Below are positions 17,200 to 25,320 of a stretch of DNA of 58,322 bases, piece by piece; position 1 is the first letter of the stretch; every line of letters begins with the position of its first letter. The translations under genes and the position numbers were made by a program. The stretch is from Oscillospiraceae bacterium (GTDB taxonomy: Bacteria > Bacillota > Clostridia > Oscillospirales > Oscillospiraceae), in assembly GCA_902779945.1 (NCBI GenBank), contig CACZDN010000021.1:1-58322 (forward strand), read 5' to 3'. Under the pieces are notes generated by a model. It ran no database searches. It worked only from the letters and a program-made list of their open reading frames with translations, and was not told where the DNA came from.

Positions 17200-17997
17200 A
17201 TGTTCACAGAAAACCACTGTATATGGATGGCAATATGCCTGCTGCTGATCGTCATCGGACTGCGGCAGCTCATGAAGCGCCGGGTACCGCTGCGCACTGT
17301 GCTGACAGTCTGCTGCGTTCTGGCGGTGTTCTCGGAATATATCAAAGTATTGAGCTCGGTGGAAATGCTCCCGCTCAACGAAGCCGAAGGCAATTATCCC
17401 TTTCTGGACCTGGGCCATCTGCCCTTTCATCTCTGCTCGATTCAAATCCTTTTCCTTTTCTATGCCCGCTTAGCCCGGGCTTCTCTCAGGCGGGATACGG
17501 TCCTTGCCTTTATGTATCCCACCTGTACGGCCGGCGCGTTCTTCGCCCTTCTGCTGCCAAGCATCTTCCCCGGCAGCGTCGACATCTCCCAGGCGTTTAC
17601 GCATCCGCTTGCATACCAGTATTTTCTCTGGCACTGCGCGCTGATCGTGCTGGGGCTGTATATTCCGCTTTCCGGTGAAGTACGCCTGTCCGGAAGGGAT
17701 TATCTGATTACCTGCGGGATGATGACCGTGATGGCTTTTGCGACCATCTATCTCAACTCCGCGTGCTGCGCGGCGGTATATGCGTCCGGAAAGCCTGTCA
17801 GTCTTGATTTTGCGACCAATTTCTTCTTCACTATGCAGACGCCGATCGGCCTGCCGCTGATCACGCGGCGGCATTGGATGCTGTATTATCTCATTTTGCA
17901 CCTGCTTGCGTATACGATCATAGGGCTGCTGTATCTGCCGTTTATGAAAAAGACCGGACGCGCCGGCGCCGGGGACGGAAGGGATGTGACAACGTGA
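17200..17997 (+). CDS. YwaF/TIGR02206-type integral membrane protein
   Basis: A 265-residue protein with about seven hydrophobic spans and the layout of the YwaF family, whose function is not established. It starts with WMAICLLLIVIG, has LPFHLCSIQILFL in the middle and ends in YYLILHLLAYTIIGLLYLP. The start at 17200 fits the promoter 34 bases upstream; a longer in-frame opening would cross that promoter. Its stop overlaps the next ATG by one base (ATG at 17997), so it is translationally coupled to the GAF-ABC ATPase. It may be part of that transporter's operon, but a direct role is unproven. Confidence 0.75.
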   Translation: MFTENHCIWMAICLLLIVIGLRQLMKRRVPLRTVLTVCCVLAVFSEYIKVLSSVEMLPLNEAEGNYPFLDLGHLPFHLCSIQILFLFYARLARASLRRDTVLAFMYPTCTAGAFFALLLPSIFPGSVDISQAFTHPLAYQYFLWHCALIVLGLYIPLSGEVRLSGRDYLITCGMMTVMAFATIYLNSACCAAVYASGKPVSLDFATNFFFTMQTPIGLPLITRRHWMLYYLILHLLAYTIIGLLYLPFMKKTGRAGAGDGRDVTT

Positions 17998-19208
17998 TGG
18001 ATTATGATTTTCTGTTCGTTCAAACCGCGTGGAAGATCATGGATGAGCTGCACCGCGGTTCTTCCACGGCAGAAGGGCTTTCTGCCTGCCTGAATATCCT
18101 GTGTGAAGCGCTCTCCTGCAATCAGGGCCTGGTCTGGATTTCGGACGCGGTCAGCGATCAGCTGTTTTCCGTGGCGGAATACGGTTTGGCAAACCACGTC
18201 GGACTGCGGATCGAAAAGGGCAAAGGCGCCGCAGGCAGCGTCTCCATGACAGGTAAGTCCATACTCCTCAACAGTCGGGAAGACCGGGACTTCCTCTCCG
18301 AGACCGAGCGCGACATCGGGCTTCTGGAAAATGCCCGGCTATGGGTCCCGCTGCGTACGGGATACGGCGTTCTGGGCTGTGTTCAGCTCGGTCGACAGGA
18401 TCAGGATTTTGCGCCGGACGACCGGCGCATCGCCGAGCGCTGCAGCAGCATCATCGCGCTCGATCTGGAGGAAAAGGGGATTGACTCCCTGCCGGAGATG
18501 TTCCGGCGCCCGCTGCTGTCGCTGAGAAACGTTACAAGAGAATACGAAAACGGGGACCGGGCGATACGCGCCCTGAACCGGGTCAGCCTGGATGTCTATG
18601 AAAAGGAGCTGCTGGTCATTCTGGGAGAGAGCGGTTCCGGGAAATCCACGCTGCTGAACCTGATCGGCTGCATGGACCGCCCGACCGAAGGGCAGATTCT
18701 GGTTGACGGGGAGGATTTTTCCGCTCCGACGGAGGAGGAGATGACGGAGTATCGGCGCAGCACCATCGGCTTCGTGTTTCAGGCCTACAACCTGATGCCA
18801 ACGCTTACGGCGCTTGAGAATATCCGCTTTATCGGGGAGATCAGCGACAATCCCATGGACGCGGAGGAAGCGCTTTCGCTGGTCGGCCTGTCCGAGCGAG
18901 CCAACCATTTTCCATCTGCCCTCAGCGGCGGTCAGCAGCAGCGCGTTGCCATCGCCCGCGCCATCGTCAAGTCGCCTCGCCTGATCCTCGCGGACGAGCC
19001 TGTCGCGGCGCTTGATTATGAGACGGGGAAGGAAGTCCTGCAGGTTTTGCAGGCCGCCGTGAAGGAAAGCGGCGCAACGCTGATCATCGTGACACACAAT
19101 TCCGAGATCGCCAAAATTGCCAACCGAGTGATCCGCATGAAGGACGGGAAGATCATCGACGTCCATATCAACCCCAATCCGCTGTCTGCCGCCGAGCTCT
19201 CCTGGTAA
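17997..19208 (+). CDS. GAF domain fused to an ABC transporter ATPase (MacB/LolD type)
   Basis: A 403-residue fusion. Residues about 15-155 look like a GAF sensory domain (GLVWISDAVSDQLFSVAEYG; GAAGSVSMTGKSILL; LWVPLRTGYGVLGCVQLG). Residues 172-403 are a complete ABC ATPase: Walker A GESGSGKST (210-218), Q-loop Q262, signature LSGGQQQR (309-316), Walker B LILADEP (329-335) and switch histidine in VTHN. It powers the FtsX-type permease encoded 14 bases downstream. A GAF domain on the N-terminus of such an ATPase is unusual and suggests ligand- or redox-controlled transport. The ligand is unknown. Confidence 0.85.
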   Translation: MDYDFLFVQTAWKIMDELHRGSSTAEGLSACLNILCEALSCNQGLVWISDAVSDQLFSVAEYGLANHVGLRIEKGKGAAGSVSMTGKSILLNSREDRDFLSETERDIGLLENARLWVPLRTGYGVLGCVQLGRQDQDFAPDDRRIAERCSSIIALDLEEKGIDSLPEMFRRPLLSLRNVTREYENGDRAIRALNRVSLDVYEKELLVILGESGSGKSTLLNLIGCMDRPTEGQILVDGEDFSAPTEEEMTEYRRSTIGFVFQAYNLMPTLTALENIRFIGEISDNPMDAEEALSLVGLSERANHFPSALSGGQQQRVAIARAIVKSPRLILADEPVAALDYETGKEVLQVLQAAVKESGATLIIVTHNSEIAKIANRVIRMKDGKIIDVHINPNPLSAAELSW

Positions 19209-19222
19209 GCGAGGAGGAAGCT

Positions 19223-21637
19223 ATGAAAAGAACGCGATTGACAGAGGGCCTGCGCAATATTTTGAAAAAAAGAGCGGCATTCCTGACGCTTTGCCTGATC
19301 ATCACGCTGGGCCTGGGAGGCTTCTGCGCGGCGCAGTTTGCACAGAGCAGCATGAAAGCGGCCGGGAAGGCGTTCTTTGAGCGCAGCGCCTTCAAGGACT
19401 TTGACATGTTCTGCTCCGCCGGCATCGACCGTGAAGCGCTGGAGCGCATCCGGGCGACCGAAGGCGTTGCAGCCGCGGAGGGACGGCTTGAAACGGACGC
19501 CGTCTATTCCTTCGGCGCGACCGACCGTGCCGTCCGCGCCCTGTCGCTGACGGCGGAAGTCAGCATCCCGCAGCTATGCGAAGGGCGCCTGCCCGCGCGG
19601 GCGGACGAATGCCTGATCGACCCGGATCTGCTGGGCGACAGCGGCGCAAAGCTTGGGGATTCCATCAGCCTGCGCTGCAAGGATGGGGCAGGCGAGATCT
19701 CCGGCATGTATACCGTCGTCGGAACGGCTTATCATCCGGACTATCTGCGTCGGGACACGGTCTATACAGCCGTGCTGTTGCCGGAGGCTTTTGACCCCAC
19801 CGGGAGGCTGCCGTTTTCCAACGTGAGCGTGCTTGCCGCACGGGACGGCGATGCGGACGCCTTTTCGGAAGCGAGCTTCCGACAGACCGCCGCAACGAAA
19901 GCTGCGCTGGAGGAGCTGTCAGATTCCCTGCGCGAGGATACACGGCGCCGTCTTGAGGAGGCATATCCGGGCGTGGAGATCCCGGAGGAAATGTCCGGGA
20001 ACTGGATCGTGCTTGACCGCCATTCCAATGCGGGCTATACGGAATACAGCTCTACCATCGGCGCTGTGAACGGCGCCGGCTCCTGCTTCGGGCTGCTGTT
20101 TCTGCTGGTCATGTCGATGGAGTGTTTTTCCACGGTTTCTTTGCTGGTGGAAGAACAGAAAAAACTTGTCGGGACACAGAAGGCCTTCGGCTTTCGCCGC
20201 CGTGAAGTCCTCTCGCGGTATCTGCTGTTTGGCGGCGGGGCCGCGTTGATCGGTACAGCGCTCGGCATCGGGCTTGCCTGCGGACTCGGAAAGCTGCTGC
20301 TCCGGCTGCTGGAGCAGACGGAGCTCTACGTCTTTCCGGCGAGGAGGCTGGTGCTTTTACCCGGGGCAATGCTTGCCGCCGGACTTAGTGCCGCGGCGTT
20401 ATGCGATGGTTCGGCCTCTCTCGCCTGCCGCTCCCTCCTGCGCAGCAGCGCCAATGACCTGATGCGGGGCACCCTCGGCACAGGCGGCAGAAAAACCGCC
20501 AGGCGGTCAAGCCGCAGCATATACAGCCAGCTTATTCTGCGCAATATCTTGCGGGAAAAGGCGCGCGTGGCCCTGACCGTGATTGTGACCGCCGCAAGCT
20601 GCATCCTGATCGGCGCGAGCATCACGGTGAAGCTGGCCTACGACGGGATGAACATCCGGCAGCTCCGGGATGTGTGGCTCTACGATCTGCGCGTGGATCT
20701 CGGGGCGGATACCGATGCCGCCGCGCGGGAGAAGCTGGAGCAGGAGATGGATGCCCTGGGAGTAAGCTGGATTACGGCGGGATACAGGAGCTGCCTGTTT
20801 GAAAACGATGACCGGCTCGACGGGGCTATCCTGATCTGCGCGGATGCGGACAGGCTCGGACACATCGTGGGACTGGAGGATCCGACCACCGGTGAAGTCA
20901 ACATGCCCGGTGACGACGGAATACTGATCCAATACCGCATGGCGGAAAATCTCGGCATCGGCGCAGGCGACAGCCTCACCGTACTCGATGCCGCTTTCCG
21001 GCACCGGGAGTGCCGCATCAATGGAATTGTGCAAAACTATCAGAAGCGGATCATCCTTCTCACACCGGCCTGTTACCGTGATCTGTTCGGCGCGGATTTC
21101 CCGCAAAACAGCTATTTTCTCGGACTCAACGGCATAGAGGATCAGGCGCTGCGCGATGCGCTGCTCGCGATCTCCGGCGACCTCGGCTTTGAACGCGCCG
21201 ATTCGTTCTTCGACCAGTACCGGGCGATCGCGTTGATGTACAATGCCGTCGTGCTTGCGGTCACGGTCATTGCAATCCTGATCTCCTTTGTCGTTCTCAT
21301 CAATCTCGCCTCGATCTTCATTTCCCGGAAGAAACGGGAGCTGATCGTCATGCGCATCAACGGCTTTTCTCTGCGCAGGACACGGGGCTTTCTGATCGGA
21401 GAGGCTTTCGTGACAACCGTGACAGGTCTCGTGCTGGGAGTGTTGGCCGGTATCCCGATCGGCAGCGTGGCTGTCCGCTTTATGGAGACGCCGGATGTCA
21501 TGTTTGTGCGCGAGGTGCAGCCCTTGGCCTGGGCAGCGGCTGTGTTGACGGAAGGGCTTTTCGCCATGCTGATTTACGGAACGGTTGTCAAGCGCGTGAA
21601 AGACTACCAGCTCAGGGATCTGAGCGATGTGAGCTGA
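19223..21637 (+). CDS. FtsX/MacB-type ABC transporter permease
   Basis: An 804-residue permease. The N-terminal membrane span (FLTLCLIITLGLGGFCAAQF) precedes a large extracytoplasmic domain of about 220 residues. A cluster of spans with SLLVEEQKKLVGTQKAFGF follows, the FtsX-domain signature, then a second extracytoplasmic domain. A final FtsX domain (IAILISFVVLINLASIFIS; KKRELIVMRINGFS) ends the protein. Two FtsX domains in one chain allow it to work with the adjacent ATPase as a MacB-like mechanotransmission or lipid/peptide exporter. GAGGAGGAAGCT precedes the ATG, 14 bases after the ATPase stop. The substrate cannot be deduced. A terminator follows at 21691. Confidence 0.85.
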   Translation: MKRTRLTEGLRNILKKRAAFLTLCLIITLGLGGFCAAQFAQSSMKAAGKAFFERSAFKDFDMFCSAGIDREALERIRATEGVAAAEGRLETDAVYSFGATDRAVRALSLTAEVSIPQLCEGRLPARADECLIDPDLLGDSGAKLGDSISLRCKDGAGEISGMYTVVGTAYHPDYLRRDTVYTAVLLPEAFDPTGRLPFSNVSVLAARDGDADAFSEASFRQTAATKAALEELSDSLREDTRRRLEEAYPGVEIPEEMSGNWIVLDRHSNAGYTEYSSTIGAVNGAGSCFGLLFLLVMSMECFSTVSLLVEEQKKLVGTQKAFGFRRREVLSRYLLFGGGAALIGTALGIGLACGLGKLLLRLLEQTELYVFPARRLVLLPGAMLAAGLSAAALCDGSASLACRSLLRSSANDLMRGTLGTGGRKTARRSSRSIYSQLILRNILREKARVALTVIVTAASCILIGASITVKLAYDGMNIRQLRDVWLYDLRVDLGADTDAAAREKLEQEMDALGVSWITAGYRSCLFENDDRLDGAILICADADRLGHIVGLEDPTTGEVNMPGDDGILIQYRMAENLGIGAGDSLTVLDAAFRHRECRINGIVQNYQKRIILLTPACYRDLFGADFPQNSYFLGLNGIEDQALRDALLAISGDLGFERADSFFDQYRAIALMYNAVVLAVTVIAILISFVVLINLASIFISRKKRELIVMRINGFSLRRTRGFLIGEAFVTTVTGLVLGVLAGIPIGSVAVRFMETPDVMFVREVQPLAWAAAVLTEGLFAMLIYGTVVKRVKDYQLRDLSDVS

Positions 21638-21690
21638 TACCGGGCGCACAGCAGAGCTTCTCCGTGCGTCGTCCAGCGCCGGGCGCAAAA

Positions 21691-21732
21691 AAACCCGAAC
21701 CCGTCTCCGGATCGGAAGACGGGTTCGGGTTT
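21691..21732. terminator. bidirectional terminator between the permease and EAL genes
   Basis: AAACCCGAACCCGTC (21691-21705) pairs perfectly with 21718-21732. On the minus strand seven Ts follow; on the plus strand TTTATAAAT. It can end both converging transcripts. Confidence 0.8.
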
Positions 21733-21763
21733 ATAAATGAGCTGCCGGCGCAGCGAATATGAT

Positions 21764-21861
21764 AAGGCAATACCGCATAATTCGGCAAGAGCAGATCCTG
21801 AGAAAATTTGGGTTCTGATAAAGGCAGTTTTTCGCAGATGTACTTTGTGTACCTCAAGAAA
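21764..21861 (+). repeat. family 1 element, left two-thirds (copy D)
   Basis: Begins AAGGCAATACCGCATAATTC and follows copy A through GTACCTCAAGAA, then stops before the right terminal repeat. Confidence 0.65.
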
Positions 21862-21924
21862 TAAGAAAAATTCGGAGCGGTGCTGAATCAGCCGGGCAAG
21901 GCATTGGTCCGGCAGGGGAGCATG

Positions 21925-23838
21925 TCAGCTCGCGTTTTCCAGGAAGTGGCGAAGCTGCTCGAGCGGGATGGGGCGAGAGTACATGTAGCCCTGGAGGTAG
22001 GAGGCGGACATCTCACGGCAGCGCTCCTCGTCCCCGGGGTTCTCCACGCCCTCATAGAGCACGGAGTACTTCATATCCTTGAACATATGGGCGAGATTCT
22101 CCACGATCTTCTCGGAGCGTTCATCCGTGCCGCTGGCGATCACCATGGAGCGGTCGAACTTGATGATGTCGAAGGGCAGCTCCATGATTCGCTCCATGTT
22201 GGAGTAGCCGGTGCCGAAGTCGTCCAGATAGAACTGGATGCCCTGCTCGCGCAGTTCCTCGATCTTCTCCTTCATGATCATGAAGTCGGCCTCGCTGTGG
22301 GACTCGGTCAGCTCGATGGCGACCTTCTCGCCGGGGATGCTGTTTTGCCGGATGATCTGCCGGACGTCGCCGCAGAAAGCGTCGTCCTTCAGCTCCAGGA
22401 CCGACACGTTCACGCTGATGCGGGTGAGCCGGAAGCCCTCTTCCGCCAGCCGCCGGATCTCCCGGCAGGTCTTGTACAGAATGATCTCCGTCAGAACGTG
22501 GATATAGCCCTGGCTCTCCGCGAGGGGGATGAACTGGTCCGGGGACACGATCCCGGTCTCCTTCAAATACAGACGCATCAGAGCCTCGGCCGTGTCGAAG
22601 CGGCCGGTCTGGATATTGTAAACCGGCTGGCAGAAGGCGAGCACCCGCGGATCGTCCATGTCCTTCCGGTTGTATATGTCCGTCAGCTCCCTGAGGATAT
22701 ACTCATCCCGGTTGAAACGGATGATGTCGTCCTCGCAGACGTGGTGTATGCTGTTCTCCGCCATGCTGCGGTGGATGCTGCGGATGAGACTGACATACTC
22801 GTTCTTGCGGCTGATTTCGTCAATGGATTCGCCGATGACGATTTTATAGGGCTTGCGGAAACGCTGGAACTGGGCCCGGAAACCGGTGAGGATCTTCGCC
22901 GTCCGCTCCTCGTAATCCGGGTTGCGCCGTTTGGACACGATCAGGATCATATGGCCGTTGCCGACCTGGAACAGGACGCTGCCCTTGAAATAGTCCCCGG
23001 TGAACTTGCGGATAACGGCCCGGATCTCCTCGGGTATCTGCTTTCCCTCGTCGTCGTACTCCGGCAGCAGCAGACTCAAAAACACAAACGGCGCTTTTTT
23101 GGCGTACATGTTGCGCACCATGTCCTCCATCGCCCGGATATCCACCGCACCCAGCGTGACGTTGTAGGGGTTGGAGTGCATGATGTACAGCATGGCGATC
23201 GCGGGGAAGAGGAAGGTCATCGTGGTCAGGGAGTTCTGATCCGTCATAAACTGGAAAGCGCGGACCGTGACGGCGATGGCGATGGTCCCGTAAAAGCCGT
23301 ACATGACCCGCTTGTACACAAGTGTGCGCGCCTGGTTCATGATGACTACGATCAGCAGGAAGAACAGGACATAGCCGACCATGAACAAATGCAGGCTGTG
23401 CTTGACCGTGCCGTCCCTGCCGGGCCTGACGCCCAGGCAGAACGTGCTGATGATATCGCCTCCGATGAGGGCCAGGAGCAGCAGCGTGGCGGCAACCACC
23501 GCCATGCGCGCCTTGCGGTGCTCCATTCCCGAGACCTGGGTGGTGTACAGCACAAAGAGGAAGAAGATCTCAAACAGAAACGCCTGGTAGGCGATGCGCA
23601 GCGCATAGACCAGCCTGGAATACGCGGCACTGTTCTGACCCAGCAGGGCGTGATAGGCAATATTGAGCATCGCGGCGATGGCGATGGCTGCGATGATGTT
23701 CATAAAAATGCGCAGGCTGAGCGTACGGCTGACATAGGAGGTCGTCAGCAGATTGACGATCACAAGACAGATGGCGATCACCGCCGCGTCGCCCGCAAAT
23801 GTGTAGTTGTCGAAGCTCAGCGATAACACCTGACCCAT
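21925..23838 (-). CDS. membrane c-di-GMP phosphodiesterase (EAL domain)
   Basis: A 637-residue protein. Residues about 15-230 hold some seven membrane spans, a poorly conserved mid-region follows, and residues about 395-637 are an EAL domain. All catalytic signatures are present: EALMRL (Glu418), NVSV, IELTES, DDFGTGYSN (near 538), IIKFD, YEGVEN and LQGYMYSRP. It should therefore cleave c-di-GMP to pGpG at the membrane. No GGDEF motif is visible in the middle. The promoter at 23923-23951 gives a leader of about 80 bases. It lies near the PilZ-glycosyltransferase operon, whose signal it might lower; that link is inference. Confidence 0.9.
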   Translation of the reverse strand: MGQVLSLSFDNYTFAGDAAVIAICLVIVNLLTTSYVSRTLSLRIFMNIIAAIAIAAMLNIAYHALLGQNSAAYSRLVYALRIAYQAFLFEIFFLFVLYTTQVSGMEHRKARMAVVAATLLLLALIGGDIISTFCLGVRPGRDGTVKHSLHLFMVGYVLFFLLIVVIMNQARTLVYKRVMYGFYGTIAIAVTVRAFQFMTDQNSLTTMTFLFPAIAMLYIMHSNPYNVTLGAVDIRAMEDMVRNMYAKKAPFVFLSLLLPEYDDEGKQIPEEIRAVIRKFTGDYFKGSVLFQVGNGHMILIVSKRRNPDYEERTAKILTGFRAQFQRFRKPYKIVIGESIDEISRKNEYVSLIRSIHRSMAENSIHHVCEDDIIRFNRDEYILRELTDIYNRKDMDDPRVLAFCQPVYNIQTGRFDTAEALMRLYLKETGIVSPDQFIPLAESQGYIHVLTEIILYKTCREIRRLAEEGFRLTRISVNVSVLELKDDAFCGDVRQIIRQNSIPGEKVAIELTESHSEADFMIMKEKIEELREQGIQFYLDDFGTGYSNMERIMELPFDIIKFDRSMVIASGTDERSEKIVENLAHMFKDMKYSVLYEGVENPGDEERCREMSASYLQGYMYSRPIPLEQLRHFLENAS

Positions 23839-23922
23839 GTTTTCAGCCTACCCCGTATTTTTCAAATAGCCGGTTTTTTCACGAATTGAACCGTCAAGAT
23901 GCCTGTTTACCTGTTTTTTTCT

Positions 23923-23951
23923 ATTATATGAATATTCAGGGAGAAAGTCAA
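23923..23951 (-). promoter_or_regulatory. predicted promoter of the EAL gene
   Basis: On the minus strand TTGACT (23946-23951), a 17-base spacer and TATAAT (23923-23928). Confidence 0.75.
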
Positions 23952-24008
23952 TTCTTTTCTATTTTTTGAAACAGTTTTTCCGCGGAACAAAGGGCCCGTC
24001 TCAACCTG

Positions 24009-24310
24009 TTATCAGACAGAACAGTCTGCATCTTTCCGGCCGGATTTGTACAAGGCTTCGTTATGGCAATACCGCATAATTCGGCAAGAGCAGATCTTGA
24101 GAAAATATGGGTTCTGATAAAGGCACTTTTTCGCAGATGTACTTTGTGTGCCTCAAGAAAAAGTGACGAAATCAGGGCGCAAATTTTCCAGGAGATGCCG
24201 CAGGCGGATTATGCGGTATTGCCATATCGGATTTGACCATACACAAAGGTTGCTCTGCGTCCGCTGCCTTGCCTGACGCAAAGCTGTCTCGGAAAGCCTT
24301 CATACTCTTC
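24009..24310. repeat. family 3 element interrupted by a family 1 element
   Basis: Family 3 sequence runs from TTATCAGACAGAAC (24009) to CTTCGTTAT (24062), is broken by the element at 24063-24225, and resumes at ATCGGATTTGACC. Aligned to the intact copy at 16445-16594, the break falls inside CTTCGTTATCGGA. Confidence 0.7.
24063..24225 (+). repeat. family 1 TIR element, full copy E (nested)
   Basis: A 163-bp copy with the best-matched ends: ATGGCAATACCGCATAAT at the left and its exact inverse at the right. It sits inside a family 3 element. Confidence 0.8.
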
Positions 24311-24453
24311 TCCAATAGAGCGCTATGAATCTTTCCGGCCGGATTTGCGCCATGCTTCGTTATCGCCCTTGGCAATACACAAAGTATTCCCTGCGGGCGC
24401 ATCTTTCACAGCGCCTTATTGGAGAAGAGTATCAAACCGCCTTTCCGGATAAT
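24302..24453. repeat. second family 3-derived segment with a 16-bp inverted repeat
   Basis: ATACTCTTCTCCAATA (24302-24317) is exactly inverted at 24417-24432. Between them lies another uninterrupted family 3 interior (TTTCCGGCCGGATTTG; CTTCGTTATCGCCC), and the segment ends with the family 3 terminal repeat ATCAAACCGCC...GGATAAT. Confidence 0.55.
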
Positions 24454-24489
24454 AGTATCAAAACCGATGTTGTGTATGGAATAAGACGA

Positions 24490-24573
24490 AACCCTGTCAT
24501 GGCTCCGCGAAGCGGCGTCGAAGGATCTTGAAGATCCTTCGGCGCGTCGCTCCTCAGCATGACAGGGTTTTTT
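24490..24573. terminator. long intergenic hairpin
   Basis: AACCCTGTCAT (24490-24500) pairs with ATGACAGGGTT (24559-24569), with a nested GAAGGATCTT/AAGATCCTTC stem and six Ts following on the plus strand. It lies downstream of the small secreted gene at 24608. The same CCTGTCAT...GGATC theme is seen near 15811, so it is also a repeat type. Confidence 0.55.
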
Positions 24574-24607
24574 CAGGTATTGGTTTTTGAGTCCGGGACC
24601 GGGACGC

Positions 24608-25192
24608 TTACTTGGTCTCTTCCTCCTCAGGCCTGATGGAGGCGATCATGATTGTGACCATGTTCATGTAGTTCTCATCGGCGGTATCCCAGTAGGTGAA
24701 GGTCAGTACGTAGCCGCCATCGGTGATGAAGGTGACGTACTCATAGTCCATCCCCATCTCCTTGTCGCTCTCGGAGTAGGCGATCGCGTCCAGACCGTTG
24801 ACGCAGACGTACTCGAGATTGGTGTAGGCCTTGTCCTCAGCGACCATGTCGGCATAATCCTCAAGCGTGGCGCCCTCGCCGTCAAAGTAGGTCACGAAGA
24901 AGCCATAGTCGCCCTCCTCGTCGGAAAAGAAGGCGATCATGCCGTTCTCGGCGTCCTCGTCGTCCACATCGTACGGCTGCAGAGCGTCGGTTACCCAGAA
25001 CTCGGCGGCCACAGCGTTCAGAGTATAGGTCGTGCCCTCCAGTTTGCTCTCCTTGAGCGCATCCTGGAAGTCCTCCCAGTTGAGCTCCACAACCTCGGTG
25101 CTGGCGGGCTTGGCGGCGTAGGCGGTGACGCTGGAGGACAGCATCAGGACGGCAAGCATCAGGACGAGCATGATTTTCAGTGTTTTCTTCAT
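24608..25192 (-). CDS. small secreted protein of unknown function
   Basis: A 194-residue protein with a clear signal peptide (TLKIMLVLMLAVLMLSSSV, cleaved after AYA). The remainder is acidic and probably beta-rich. It contains two similar blocks (FFVTYFDGEGATLEDYADM and YVTFITDGGYVLTFTYWD) reminiscent of small extracellular PsbP-like or DUF folds, but I do not recognise a family. GAAAGGAAGAAACACTC precedes the ATG, and a TATAAT box lies at 25244-25249 on the minus strand. There is no lipobox cysteine, so it is likely released or held at the wall. Confidence 0.7.
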   Translation of the reverse strand: MKKTLKIMLVLMLAVLMLSSSVTAYAAKPASTEVVELNWEDFQDALKESKLEGTTYTLNAVAAEFWVTDALQPYDVDDEDAENGMIAFFSDEEGDYGFFVTYFDGEGATLEDYADMVAEDKAYTNLEYVCVNGLDAIAYSESDKEMGMDYEYVTFITDGGYVLTFTYWDTADENYMNMVTIMIASIRPEEEETK

Positions 25193-25320
25193 GAGTGTTT
25201 CTTCCTTTCAAACAGAATTGTTTGCCTGCGGGCAGGCTTGTCTATTATAGAGCTGCGGCCCGCAGATGGTGCGGACAGAGCGGTATAATACCGGAAAAGG
25301 GAGGGGCTGCGCGGGCGCGC

